The position numbers were made by a program, and so were the translations under genes. 64,000 nucleotides of DNA from Vishniacozyma victoriae (Eukaryota > Basidiomycota > Tremellomycetes > Tremellales > Bulleribasidiaceae). Where the stretch lies: NCBI GenBank assembly GCA_017654735.1, contig JADPYG010000088.1, forward strand, positions 1,116,001 to 1,180,000, written 5' to 3'. Of the stretch, positions 21,967 to 33,806 are shown piece after piece. Position 1 is the stretch's first letter; every line of letters begins with the position of its first letter. A model generated the notes under the pieces. That model saw only the letters and a program-made list of their open reading frames with translations, was not told where the DNA came from and searched no databases.

Positions 21967-24900
21967 CTAACACGTATCAATAAGTCTATTCTTTGGTATC
22001 GTAAAGTCCGGGATCTGCGCCTCGGTCGTCTGTACGCATCAGCTTACTCCATCTCGCTCATCAAGGGACTGACAATATTGTTGTCGGAGTATGTTGTAGG
22101 ATGCCTTTCTGATCAGTATTCACAAGGACTGCCCAGAGTGAAGCACTGACCTAGCAATATAATTTGAAGTAGGCATAGTTGGTGGATCACATCCAATGTT
22201 TCTAGCATTTGGATCTTCTACACGATATCAGCTCTGTTACCTTTCCTGCAGGGTGACATACGGTAAACACGAATATAATCAATATCCATACTACTCATCA
22301 GCGTCATATCACAAGCAAGGGGGGTTAAACATACTGAACAGGCCATAGTTCTTCTAAACCATCGTAGCTGTTTAATTAGCGCTGTGATCCGAGGATGGAC
22401 TTACTCAACAGCACCAAAGTTCTCTGAAATACCAAGATTGATGATTATATACATTGGTTCCTCTGAGATTAATCGTTGACCAACCATCGCCTGGGCATTT
22501 GGACCCATTGCTATTTATCAACACTGATTACCGACCGCATAGCGGGACTTACCAGGTGCACGCATTGTCCATGCTTCCGCACCGTCATTTACCCATGTTA
22601 TATATCCACTTATACTGCCTCGTCAGCTTATTGGTGACCTAATCTGTTTGGGAACGTACTCTCTAGCAGGCTTATATTCGAAGCCGTAGATTGAATAACA
22701 ACCTGTCATGCCAGTACTATTCGTCAGCCCGTCTCAGAGATAACGGATGTACGTACTAGCAATCCTGATCAGTGATCGACAGACCAGATACCGCCTGTTG
22801 ATACACTCCACCAGCGTAATCGTTGATATGAGTGATGGACTTGTTTACGATATTGTAATTTGCTGAAATGTTTGCAAACTACCATCAGACTTGCTCGTGA
22901 AGCATAAGTAGACTTACACCATAATGAGGATTAAAAGGAGCCCATTGCCCAGTTTGAGAGACATCTCCTATTCTCGTATCCTGGTCCACCTGTATGTCAG
23001 TGGTAGATCCAGGATGGATCAAGGGACATACGGCAGCTTCAAACATATCGATCTCTGGTGCTCCTCGACCCACGAATGAACCATTCTCATGTTTTGGTCC
23101 TGGGTGATCGGGGTCGTCTGGGCATGTACATGCTGATAATCGCTGGCCGGGGAGGTATGACAAGTGGCCAAAATTTCTAGAATCTCCATCTTCGTAAGGG
23201 ATCTCTGGTTTGCCTATACATCAGCTCGAGCGTCCACAGACCCGCACCACAGGCTGGGTGATGCCACTTACCATTCAAAGATTGATTCTTCAAAGTCCCA
23301 ACGTCACACGAATCATAAGTATAAGGCCACATTCCATCCAAACTACCTCCATACCCCGCCCTACCAAGATTACCCATTGTCCAAACAGCGGGCCACAGAC
23401 CATAGACATTGGATCGACCAGGTAATGAGACGGAAGCCTCAATGTAGCCACCTGTAAAGCAAAACCTGTTCCAGGTTTGCATCATCCCTCCCTCGTAGTC
23501 TAAGCCGTGGGATGGGAATTTATCTAGTGTGACTCGGAGGTGGCCGTCGACGGTAGTTAGGCGACGGGGTTCGTACCATTCCAAGTTGTTTGTTTGCCAG
23601 TAATGTAAGTCGACCGCCTGGGTGTTAGTCAATTTCAATTACTACGAAGGGGTAGGCGTACCTCCCAATATGGATCATCTGGATGTCAGCAAATAGTCAC
23701 AGATTCAGACAAAAGAACACTTGCCACCAGGCCAAAACGTCCTTCCAGGAGTATTGAACTCGTCTGAAAACACCAGATCCCAAGTCTCTCCCGTCTCAAA
23801 TGATGTATGCGTATAAGCCGATTCGGGGGTATCGCGATCAATAAGCTGGAATGGTCCTATATCCGGTAGTTGTCCCGTAGCACTGGTAGTCAGTCATACG
23901 CTAGACCTAGATGCAGAAAACCTACTTGATTCCACCTAGGTTGTATCCTCCCAAGTTCTTATTCGAGTGTTCCATCAAAGCTGCTATCAGGGGATACGCG
24001 CCACTAATCATCAGCTCATTCGTGACGAGTGATTGCATTCACTCACAACAGGGAGATGATGACCAGAACGAGAAAGACGAGACATCCAATATTCGCCGCT
24101 CCTCGTACGGTGAATAGAGACCGCCATACGTTTTTCTGCCATCAGCTCTCGTCGCATCGCCTCGAGCTTGGGTGCTCACCTGCTTATGGGACTTTACGTC
24201 TGGATCGTGGAAATCGTCGTCATCCTCTGGGCCTTGATATGACCAAGAAGCAGGATCAGGCGGTAATGAAAACTAGTATTAGCTCCGTCCAGGACTGGAG
24301 GTGGGGTTGCTCACCATTTCTCCCATACGCCTTTTCCCACCTTTACTACTGACACTAAACGCCCCATAACTATCCTGCATAGAATCGAATTTCCGGAAAT
24401 GCGTCATACTATCCTCACTCCTCATACTCGCCAATGAAACCTTTGAATCGCCATATAGACTCGGCAAAGGACCTTGATGATTGCCCGTCCCTTGGCCGTA
24501 AGGGTTACTTGATCCGAATCCAGGTGGATTTGGGTCGTATGGATCCCGGCTAGATTCTGATAGGGAGTATGACGTTGGTGGATAAATTGATGCTCCTGCT
24601 ACTGATTTCCCTTGTCCTTCTGCAAAATATGTTGACGGGCGATCTGGCGTAGAAGTCATGTATTCTCGAGAGTACATGTCTTCATCCAGCCCGGCGCCGG
24701 CTGTTGATATCGAGACCATGGATCCTCTTGATATTGAACGAAGTGGGATCGAGTCGGATGGTTCACCGTTCTTATTTGGGTATCCTCTCGAGTCGAAGCG
24801 AGGGACCGCCATCTGACTCCCTCCAACAGCTAAATCCTTTTGTGGCGAGTCTCCTGACAATTCCATCCATCTCCCTTGTCCATTACCACTAGCACTCCGT

Positions 24901-25178
24901 TTTGTCGATTTGCCCTTTATCAACTGAGCAGCAGGTGATGGGTACAGTGATTGGTCACTTTGGAATGTCGTCGGGCCAGTATCTGGATGACGGGGCGAGT
25001 TTCTTGATCGAAGCTTTTGGGGAGATACGACTGATAAATTTGCCGGTGATCGTCCAGAGGCAGAGACGACTCCACCCATCTCTGCTTGATTCGAGGCATG
25101 GTAATTACTCGGACCAGCTTCATTCGCTTCCACCGTCGAGGTAGAAGCCTTGCTACGTGTAAGGAAACGAGGAGCCAT
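21967..25178 (-). CDS. KRE6/SKN1-type beta-1,6-glucan synthesis protein (GH16 fold)
   Basis: Type II membrane protein of the Kre6/Skn1 family, needed for beta-1,6-glucan in the cell wall and acting in the secretory pathway. The first exon codes a long Ser/Pro-rich cytosolic N-terminus (about 300 residues). A hydrophobic anchor (GCLVFLVLVIISLF, near 24040-24085) precedes the SKN1/KRE6 lumenal domain: [68 protein letters not shown], and the GH16 catalytic motif APEIDMFEA (E-x-D-x-x-E). C-terminal blocks are PMYIIINLG, MDIDYIRVYQ and CDPPTMPTSNYIARH. The last three exons are tiny; the end TTEAQIPDFTIPKNRLIDTC uses a CTAACA-side stop at 21967-21969. More than ten introns. Very likely a single functional gene. 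Confidence 0.88.
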
Positions 25179-25781
25179 ACCGGACAGTCGCTATACAGAC
25201 AACACCAAGACTGCTCAGCAGTGAATTATAAATATGTAGAGTGAGTGTAACGGGATATCACAAATAGCCAAGCATTAGTGAATCTGGTCAAGAAATATCT
25301 CTACGCCTCATGTCGTAGATTAACTATTCTATGGGCCTCCCCTTAATCGGCTGTCATCCCGGCTCGGGGAAATGCATTCTTACCTGACCGATCACCTGAT
25401 TGCCTGATTGCCAGGTATGGACTTATGAATCCCGCCTTGGCTGCCTAGTCTAGACTCAGAGTGACTTTTTTATATTCTATATTCAGGGAAGATATTTCAG
25501 GAAGATCACACGTCGCGTCGCGTCACATTTACACATACCGTGGGAATACCTATATGCCACATTTACAAGGCACAGTCGGTGATATCGGAGTTTGGCTCAG
25601 ACTGCATAGAGGAAAGTTGTCGATGCTTAGAGCTCTCTTTCGTTAACATAGCCGAAGGTATGTATAGGACCCCATAAACAGTAAAGCAAACATCTAACAT
25701 CACAGTCAGCGGCCTTTCAAGCATCACCACAGATCAGATTACTCGCTTTCAAACTTTCGAAATCGAATCAAATCAACCAAA
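25179..25781. other. Intergenic: divergent promoter of KRE6-like gene and RPS10
   Basis: 603 bp with no supported coding exon. A GTATGT at about 25659 and an ACAG at about 25731 could bound a leader intron in RPS10, placed 50 bp before its ATG; this is only a guess. AT-rich stretches lie near 25465-25490. Confidence 0.35.
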
Positions 25782-26382
25782 ATGATCATCACCAAGGCCA
25801 ACCGACGAGTCGTGAGTTTAGTTCTTCTGATGAGACGAGTCGCATGCGAGACGGATGATCACGAGGGAGAACAAATACTCATATCTAGATCTACGAGAAC
25901 CTCTTCAAGGAGGGTGTCCTCGTTGCCCCCAAGGACTTCAACCGACCCGAGCACCCTGACATGCCCGTCCGAAACCTCGAGGTCATCAAGGCCATGCAGT
26001 CCCTTACCTCCAAGGGATTCGTCAAGACCCAATTCTCTTGGCAATGGTACTACTACTCCCTCACCGATGAGGGACTCGCCTACCTCCGAGAATACCTCAA
26101 CATTCCTTCCGAGATTGTTCCCCAGACCCACATGAAGCCCGCACGACCTGCTGGCCGACCTTCCGGATACGGAGGTGGTGGTGAGCGACGAGAGGGTGGT
26201 GCCTACAAGGCCCCCCGAGGTGGAGACCGAGAGTACCGAAGGAGGGATGACGCTGGAGACAAGGAGGGTGCCTCTGGTGAATTCCGACCTGTAAGTGGAA
26301 TCGAGTCAAATGACAGGGTGTATACTGACGTTATCAGAAGTTCGGTGGTGTCGGCCGAGGTGCCGGTGCTCCCCCTTCTTAG
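25782..26382 (+). CDS. RPS10: 40S ribosomal protein S10 (eS10)
   Basis: Small-subunit ribosomal protein eS10. The first exon is only 30 nt ([10 protein letters not shown]) and is followed by a 77-nt intron to 25888. The next exon reads [25 protein letters not shown], then [49 protein letters not shown], the winged-helix core of S10. The tail is Gly/Arg-rich ([16 protein letters not shown], later [12 protein letters not shown]), as usual. A second intron at 26291-26338 precedes the last short exon; stop TAG at 26380-26382. About 157 residues, normal for fungi. Very sure. Confidence 0.96.
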
Positions 26383-26959
26383 GAGGATCATTTCGAGTTG
26401 GAGTTGGGCAATCTGGCCTTTGGAAAAATTGGTGTAGGATGGAATGCCATGCCTCTGGTATAGGAGAACATGCATACATTCGCGCTTGCTTTGCCTATCA
26501 TATGGGGAGATGGCTCATTTCTTGGCCTGCTCTCAGGGGTCCAGCTGACTACCGGATTTGTCTGCTCTCGCGAAGACAGGCCGATACTGATGCGAGATCG
26601 TTCAGTCATAAGAAGCGAGGGGTACGATCGTGTAGAGTGTCTCGTCAACTTGATCTTGAACGCTGTGGTACTCTGAACAGCCTGTATTGTGGAGTTCTGA
26701 TGAGCCTGGCGTTTGCCGCGGTTGGTACAGAGATTTCAGTAGTCGTATCGAGGTGTGACCGAAAGGCCGGATTCTCAGGGGCAATGCAAGCCATGAAAAC
26801 GTGACCACCTACCTTACAACCTGTCGTTCAGAATTAGCACAAAACCAAACCACACGTCGTAATTCATCATACACGCTCATCCTCTTTTCGTTGCCCCCCT
26901 CTTTCCCGCTCAGTAGTGTACTCATACCCTCCGACATCTCCAGTTCGAATCGAGACCCG
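26383..26959. other. Intergenic: RPS10 3' region and GMT1 promoter
   Basis: 577 bp. The frame downstream of RPS10 stays open on the + strand for some distance but lacks a believable start and family match, so no gene is called. The last 60 bp are CT-rich, typical of a fungal promoter or leader before the GMT1 start at 26960. Confidence 0.4.
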
Positions 26960-28422
26960 ATGTCCAAAGCATCAGGATATTCCTCCCCTAAAGCCATGTC
27001 TCGACCTGGATCACCTGGCCCATCTCTAGGCGCGGGGTATGATAAGAATGAAGATAGGGAAGCATTAATGATGGGCCCTGTGGGCGAGAGGAGGAGTATC
27101 GATAAGATTGACAAGGCGATGGACCAGGCTGCTCCTGCTGCAAAGGATCAGAGTGAGTGTTTCAATCACCGTCTCCAAGAGGATTGGGCTGATGATAGTT
27201 CCCCCTATTCTTAGTTACTGCCTTGCATCGATCATGATGACTGTCGTTAATAAAGTATGTCCTCCTCCACTGTATTATGGAGCTGATGAATAGTACGTGG
27301 TATCGGGAGCCAACTTTACAATGACCTTCTTATTGCTTGCTATTCAGAGTACCGTCTGTGTACTAGCTGTATGGTCTGTGAAACGTATGGGAGTCATCAC
27401 CTGTATGTTACCCTACTTATCGCTGGTCAAGTGCTGATTCCAGTCCGTGATTTCGACAAGAACGATGCAAAAGCCTGGTGGCCTGTTTCTGCTTTACTCG
27501 TAGCAGTCATCTACACTGGATCCAAATCTCTAGTGAGCACCTTGCTGGCGCAACTGGGCGTTGCTGATATATAGCAATTCCTCCGGATCCCAGTCTACAC
27601 AATCTTTAAGAATCTCACCATCATCCTAATCGTGAATCCCTCCGTATAACAGTCGCGAGTCAGAAACTGATATCAGGCCTACGGAGAAGTCATCATGTTC
27701 AACGGTACAGTTACCGGCCTCACCATGTGCTCTTTCGCATTGATGGTTGGTTCTTCCATCATTGCTGCCTGGGCCGACATCTCGGCTGCTTGGGCTGTCG
27801 CTCTTGATCCTACGACTGGAAGGGAGATTTTGAACCCTAGCACTGGGGGTTATTTCGGGTCCATCAATGTTGGATATATCTGGATGGGACTCAACTGTCT
27901 TGTTTCCGCCGCATACGTGAGTCACCGCTTAGGACGCAGTCGAACTGAATGCTGATCATCTAGGTTCTGTTCATGAGGAAACGAATCAAGGTCACCGGAT
28001 TCAAAGATTGGGATTCAATGTACTACAACAATCTCCTCTCTATTCCTATTCTCGTTATCGCCTCGGTTTTAATCGAAGATTGGGGATCGGAATCTTTATC
28101 CCTCAATTTCCCAGCATCCAACCGAGCCATCCTCCTCTCCGCTATCGCCTTCTCGGGCGCAGCAGCCGTATTTATCTCGTATTCTACAGCATGGTGTGTC
28201 CGAGTCTGTGGATCTACCACCTACTCGATGGTCGGTGCCCTCAACAAGCTCCCAGTAGCCGCTAGTGGAATGCTGTTTTTCGGTGATCCTGCTTCTTTTG
28301 GAAACGTCACTGCTATTGCAGTTGGTGGGGTGGCTGGTGTTGTTTATGCCGTTGCCAAGCTCAACCAGAGCAGGATCGATGCTGCCAACAAGTTGCGTGC
28401 CGCTGGCGGACGTCCTGCTTAG
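26960..28422 (+). CDS. GMT1: GDP-mannose transporter (Golgi), VRG4/GMT family
   Basis: Multi-pass nucleotide-sugar transporter that moves GDP-mannose into the Golgi lumen in exchange for GMP, feeding mannosylation of glycoproteins and, in capsule-forming tremellomycetes, capsule polysaccharide. After a hydrophilic start with Ser/Pro come about ten hydrophobic helices: [59 protein letters not shown], and the nucleotide-sugar binding motif GALNK in [18 protein letters not shown]. The ATG at 26960 ([10 protein letters not shown]) is preferred; an upstream in-frame extension lacks a match. Introns near 27152-27200, 27255-27293, 27402-27444, 27533-27573, 27630-27676 and 27915-27963. The loop ending in [12 protein letters not shown] is also typical of the family. 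Confidence 0.93.
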
Positions 28423-28611
28423 GTGGGGCAGATGGCGCGGGAGTGTAGGTAGATGGGACATAATTACATGACTAGACTAGACTATGCGATGAACGCGTTA
28501 TACTAGACAGACTATAATGGGGAGATATCGATAATGACTGAATGCGAATGAGGTTTCAACAATGGGCTAGAGGTACAACATATAGAGTGAGCTCCAAGAA
28601 CAAGCTTGACC

Positions 28612-29809
28612 TTAATCACCCCTATTCCTCCTTCCTCGACCAGTCGTACCCTGCATCCTAGCCCAATCACTATCAATCTCCAATTGACTAGCACTAGTCA
28701 TCTTGCTCAGATCCGCAAGACTCTTGCCCAAAACCCACTGCCCTTGAGCTCCAGCTCCACGACTGGTTTTAGGTTGTACAGGAGCTTGTTGACCACTTGC
28801 GATGGCGAGTGCGGTGAGGGTGCCAGGAGCAGCTGAAACCTCCTTGTCGCCATTTGCGTCGACGTGTTTCCCTCTTGGTCCTCTCTTTCCTGGGGCGGGC
28901 TGGTAGATCTGTGTATTGGGAGCCGGGGTGATGATGAGCGAAGTGGAATTAGGGGCGAGGATATCGTCCACTGCGACTGTAGCTAGCGCAGGAGCAAGGA
29001 GGTTGTGGAGGAGGAGATCGTTCGTCTTGGGCCCGTTTGTATTCTCGTCAGGTGTGACCGAAGTGAGACCTCGAGAAGGACCAGTCAAAGGTGTTCCTAT
29101 TCGCGTTGAACTTTGGGGGGTTCGATAGTTGAACAACTTCCTCTTCTTTGCTTTCGGTTTCGTCGCAGCTTCAATCAGCCCTTCTGAGATATCAGCACAC
29201 GTTTTACTAGTTGTGAGGCTGACTGACCAGAGATGATCTCGCCACCTTCCTTCTCCTCTCTCAATTTCCTCCTTCTTTCCTCCATGGAAGCGAGTAGTCT
29301 CTGAACAACCTGTTCCTTGGCTTCATTGTACTGAGCCTCGATAGATGCTCGTTCGTCTTTATACTCGTCATATGCCCTATTGACCCTACTATCAGTCTCG
29401 TCTCTTGAAAATAAGGGAGAAAGTGACGCACTTGTAATCCCACATTGTCTCTTGTTCTTGGAGGAGGGCATCACGTTCGAGGGAGTTTGGGTACATTCGC
29501 AAAAGGTAATTTGCGGAAGTAGGGGGTTGAGAGTTTATAGCCTTGTTTTCGGCATGGTACTCTTTCCATAACGCCTGGAATTTCCTGCATGTCAGCAATC
29601 TCCCTATTTCAACCACAGAATTCAGTCTGAGCAATGGAAAAGACAGACGGCGCGACTTACTCTTCCCTATTTCTCCAACTCTCATCATGCAGAACTTCAA
29701 TCTTGTTGATTGTCTCTCTTCTCTTTCTGTCGCGTTTGGATTCGGTGACGGATGGAGGAGGGATGATAGTCGGTATAGACGCTGAGGACGGGCCTGGTAA
29801 GCGTGACAT
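28612..29809 (-). CDS. SDS3/BRMS1-family subunit of a SIN3-HDAC complex
   Basis: Sds3-like protein; this family scaffolds the Sin3/Rpd3 histone deacetylase complex. The gene starts at 29809 (MSRLPGPSS..) with a 150-nt first exon, then an intron of about 75 nt to 29586. The next blocks, KFQALWKEYHAENKAINSQP..NYLLRMYPNSLERDALLQEQETMWDYK and AYDEYKDERASIEAQYNEAKEQVVQRLLASMEERRRKLREEKE, form the long coiled coil typical of Sds3/Dep1 proteins. The C-terminal half is low complexity with basic patches (KPKAKKRKLFNYRTPQSS) and ends RGRRNRGD. Converges on GMT1 with 189 bp between stops. Dep1 is the alternative within the same family. Confidence 0.62.
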
Positions 29810-30053
29810 TGTTGTTTGATTGTGTAGCTCTTTGTTGTTGTTGTTATGAATGGTAGATACAGTGAATCCCGTACTCAGTGTGATCTGCTACTCTGTCTGG
29901 TCCAATTCCGCCGGACAACTCCGGCCATAAGCGGGTGATAAGACATAGTATACAACGTGGATTGCCACGTCATTCCCCACCCACTCAAGACGAGTATGGA
30001 TCAACTGACTGTACATCCATGCTCACTCATTCTGCATTACATACCCCCCTACA

Positions 30054-30916
30054 ATGTCCAACAATCAACAGTCATTCAGATCACAATTATCATCATTCAG
30101 ATGGGCAAATTCAGTTCAAGACGATTCAACACCCCCGCCACAAGCAAACAACGTATTCAGTAGGACATGGACAGGTCTGTCTGGGTATATACCATTAAGG
30201 AATGAAGGGAGGTCGCAGGAGGAGGAAGCGTATTTTGCTTTATCGGTACGTATCAGCTGACTGAATCTGGCATGTAATAGCTGATTGGATAGAGGTGGGA
30301 GAGGTTCCTTGGGTTCTTGGCTTGTTGTGCCGGGGGAGTTGCTTGTTTTGGAGTAGCATTCCTTTTCCTGCCAATACGTGAGTCAGGCTTGGCTCTGTTC
30401 TACACGCCTTTCGATATCTTTTGGGAGGCTCGATTGGAAGAAGCGAACTGGACAGGAGTGAACGCGATGAAGAACGTCAGCTAACGACTAGTCGCTATAA
30501 AACCCCGTAAATTCGCACTAGCATTCACCCTAGGATCCTGCCTCTTCATGCTGGGTTTCGCAATCCTACACGGCCCTCTGAATCGTCTGTCCCTCTTGTT
30601 CCGCTTTCTTGGAGACTTCTGACAGGCAGACCTAAAACATATTTGCTCAGCAGAGAGAATCCCATTCTCATTAGCCTACTTCGGATCACTAGGTCTAACA
30701 TTATTCTTCGCCGTCGGTGTACGCTTTCTCCTCCTGTATGAACTGAGCTGAGCTGATAAACAGGTCCGATCGACGCTTGGAACATTGGTAGCTGCGATCG
30801 TACAGGTTGTGGCACTACTGTCGTATTTGGCAGCTTACTTCCCTGGGGGTATTACTACTCTGCGGTTTGGTGGGCAGATGCTCATGCGTGGAGCTGGGAA
30901 TGTCTTGCCTATATAG
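30054..30916 (+). CDS. SFT2: SFT2-like Golgi vesicle transport protein
   Basis: Small four-helix membrane protein of the Sft2/Got1 family, involved in endosome-to-Golgi vesicle fusion. After a polar N-terminus (about 65 residues) come RWERFLGFLACCAGGVACFGVAFLFLPI, AIKPRKFALAFTLGSCLFMLGFAILHGP, IPFSLAYFGSLGLTLFFAVG and VRSTLGTLVAAIVQVVALLSYLAAYFPGG; the RPRKFALAFTLGS-type and SYFPGG blocks are diagnostic. Introns near 30247-30291, one longer at about 30379-30490 (around 112 nt), about 30587-30625 and about 30718-30763. Stop TAG at 30914-30916. About 205 residues. Confidence 0.88.
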
Positions 30917-31263
30917 TGTACACGATCATCATGTATGTGTTATCTTGTCAGAACGCCTCGGCGGGTTGCGATTCTGACTGCAGCGTTATTGGGACTCGTC
31001 GCTGGTGGCCCATTGGTTTTGAATGAGGCATGCACAAGCCATCAGTTTACACGCGACAGGATCAAGGCATAATGTCCATAGGTGTCAAACGTACTAACGA
31101 ACTGCCGACATACATAATCTAGCAAGCAAGACGCATTGATGGGATCACAGATCTGGAGAACGAACACCAAAAAAGTCGTGAAAACGCTCCATCCCTCCAT
31201 CTCTACCATACTGCCTAGCCTTTGACATTTCGCACTTTGCCCTACTGCTCAAAGCTAAATCGC
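30917..31263. other. Intergenic: convergent 3' ends of SFT2 and CDA
   Basis: 347 bp between two stop codons. A short frame near 30940-31070 has no start or match. I see no gene or clear repeat here. Confidence 0.4.
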
Positions 31264-32874
31264 CTATGCGATAATAGCCATTCCACCGAGAACGGCACCG
31301 ACTGCAACGAGTGCTGGAACAATGTTGAGACCGGAAGCGAGATTCGAAGCCGAGTTTCCAGTTGATGAAGGGGCTGATCCACCGCTTGCTGCCGATCCAG
31401 ATGCACCGGATCCAGAAGCTGCGTCTCGGGTAGTGCTGACTCCAGATGGAGCAACTGGGGAACCAGTAGCAGATCCAACAGCGGGCTGGAATACTGTCGA
31501 CTGGGCCGAAGTGATGTGGGTAGCGGTGTTGTTGGATGAAGTCTCGACGTAGGCTTCAGAGTTGGGGAGACCGAGACAGTCGATGATGGACTTCAATTGG
31601 TATTTACCGGAAGCGATAGCCATGGGTAGGATGTATCCAACAGCTAGATCGACAGTCTGCTGGTAGATATCGTGTTGCAGGACGATGAATCCAGAGTTGA
31701 GCATGGGGACGTAGTCGTTCAAGATGGTCTCGAACTTGGACAAGGCGGATGGACCGGTAGCTCGGTTTCCGGGGATGTTCCAATCGGTAGTATCAAAGTA
31801 CTGGACAGTGTTGTTGGTGGGTACACCAGTCCACATGATGGGGGTCTGCCTCATCTGAGCTGCAATGTACCTGACTCGATCATCGATATCTCCGTAAGGA
31901 GGTCGGAAAGTGTTTGGGGTAACACCAATAACATCCCTGATAACCTTGGCGGTCCATCCTAGTTCGGCAACAATCTCTTCGTTGGAGAGAGTGGTGAGAG
32001 GAGCGTGGGACCAGGTGTGGATGGAAATTTGGTGACCGGACATGTACTCTGACAAGAGCATTTCGGGTCGAGATAGGACTCGGGATCCAACGACAAAGAA
32101 GGTAGTCTTGAGGTCGTTCTTGTTTAGGTAATCGAGGAGGAGAGGGGTGTAAGGGGATGGTCCGTCATCGTATGATGTTCCCCAGGTGAGCTCATCTGGG
32201 CAGTCGACGATATCGGTTTCACGGGCTAAATGTCAGTGCGCATTTCTTGGCATTGAACAGAGAACTTACTGCATCCACCACAAGTCCACCAACATCGACC
32301 GTCAGTGATAGCTCCAGGGTCGGTGGAACACTATACTATCAGCATCTCGCCTTGGCGAATGGTAAACTTCGACTTACGTCACCGGTGGAAGGGGAGTAGG
32401 TGGGAACACCACTTAGATCGATTTCGGAGAGCCACTGCTGGACCTCAGGAGAGTCGACAGGTGGGGTCCGGTCGAGTGCGGGGTAGTTGGCAATGGTAAG
32501 CATACCCGTTGGGGTTGCTGGTGCGCCGGACACATCGGTAGGTGTAGCACCTTGAGTGTAGGTGGAGTCGAGAGCCGCGGTGGCGCCTGAGGGAGCACCA
32601 GAGGTAAGTTCCTGTAGTAGGCTAATAGATTAGTAGGCGTTTCGAAGTGGCACTGGGCTACTCACGGGATGGTGATACCTCCTGGAAGGTTGGAGGCGAG
32701 AGCAGCGGAAGGTAGTCCAGGTGCGACACTGATACTGGACGATGCGACCTGTGCCGATCCACCGGCGCCACTGACAACGGGGATAGCAGCACTAGCAGCT
32801 GAAGATGCAGCCTGGCTCTGGGCGTATGTACCAGACAGCGCAGCAAAGACTAGAGATGCTTTGTAGAAAGACAT
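31264..32874 (-). CDS. CDA: Chitin deacetylase, GPI-anchored (mannoprotein type)
   Basis: Converts wall chitin to chitosan; the tremellomycete enzymes are surface mannoproteins. The protein starts with a secretion signal (MSFYKASLVFAALSGTYAQS) and a Ser/Ala/Thr/Pro-rich stalk. The carbohydrate esterase 4 (NodB) domain shows TSYDDGPSPYTP (metal-binding Asp-Asp), HTWSHAPLT (metal-binding His), RPPYGDIDDRV, DTTDWN and IVLQHDIY. Cysteines of CWWTCGGCTR precede the domain. The C-terminus is Ser/Gly/Ala-rich and ends in a hydrophobic stretch (NIVPALVAVGAVLGGMAIIA), a GPI attachment signal. Introns near 32655-32620, 32375-32332 and 32260-32225. Length about 460-490 residues, typical for the cryptococcal CDA2/MP98 type. 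The exact paralog cannot be assigned from sequence alone. Confidence 0.93.
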
Positions 32875-33806
32875 GATGATTGAATGGGGTCGTAGAAGGG
32901 ACGTGCGAGAGACGCGTAATTTGATTGATATGAGGTATGTGGGACGAGATCGTGACTCGTAAGCGTGGGTAATTATTTGTCGATAGATGGAAAGATCGTT
33001 AAGCTAAGTGTAGACTGGATTTGAATTGTACACAGTCGAGTGGTATAGAGAGAGAAGGAGTATGTATGGGATAGTAGTAGTATATGGTGGATCGACAAAA
33101 GAAAGAGAATCCAAGGTGAGACCATCTAAAAACAACACAGCCCCCCTTGGTTTTCAGGGTATCATTACAACAAGTCAAAGCGCGAATCTAAAGGGAATCA
33201 GGGGAATCAGCAGAGTAATCAAAGGGTAAGATTTGTTATTCAGGAGTAAGAGGGGGATACAACCAAGGGTTCATCCGGGGATATGGACTGCTCGACTGCG
33301 AATGCTTGGCTTGGCATTTAGCGTGACTTTATCAAGGGGAAATCACCTCCACTCTGGTGCTAGCTCTGGTAGGTGCGTAGCAGATAGCGGACAATATACG
33401 TATATGCATCGCTCAAACTCTCGCTGAAGCAAACTGAGATGGACGGGTGTCTGGTTGGGTCGGATATGATGGCAGTGAAGATATGAGATATGGCTATCGA
33501 TAGAGCTAGGTAAATTGGAAACAAGGGGGTTGCCCAGTGACGGTGCGCTAAGTGCTTGCGCTTGGACCAGACGCGTAAAATAAATGCATGCAGAAAAGCA
33601 GGGACCTATTCTATGGCCACTTGACTCGTATACATCGGGGATAAGAATCGATAGGATATATCCGAGGAGCAAGTGCCACACCCATTCTCGCGTCTGCCTA
33701 GTGGCGGCTTTCGCCGAATGTCCGATGTCTGCCCCCTCCCCTGACTGATTGATTGATAGGAGTGACAGTGAGCTTTAACCATCAACTTTGAACGAGGTAG
33801 ACACAA
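32875..33806. other. Intergenic: divergent promoters of CDA and RPL33
   Basis: 932 bp, the second longest gap in the window. It includes the direct repeat GGAATCAGGGGAATCAG near 33195-33211, which also contains AGGGG (a stress-element-like pentamer), and a C-rich run close to 33730. No supported coding exon: short frames on either strand lack matches. Confidence 0.4.

Noticed and set aside
25812..25888. snoRNA inside RPS10 intron 1
   Set aside because: A TGATGAG motif is present but there is no matching D box and the 77-nt intron is too short once splice sites are excluded.
26295..26804. 169-codon + strand frame downstream of RPS10
   Set aside because: It begins at a non-ATG codon, overlaps the RPS10 end in another frame and shows no family pattern.
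26907..26955. tRNA-like boxes (GCTCAGTAGTG then AGTTCGAATCGAG) just before GMT1
   Set aside because: The spacing resembles A and B boxes, but no acceptor, D or anticodon stems form around them and the region is a promoter/leader.
26801..26959. Extended N-terminus for the GDP-mannose transporter
   Set aside because: The upstream in-frame part is CT-rich leader-like sequence; the [10 protein letters not shown] start gives a normal family length.
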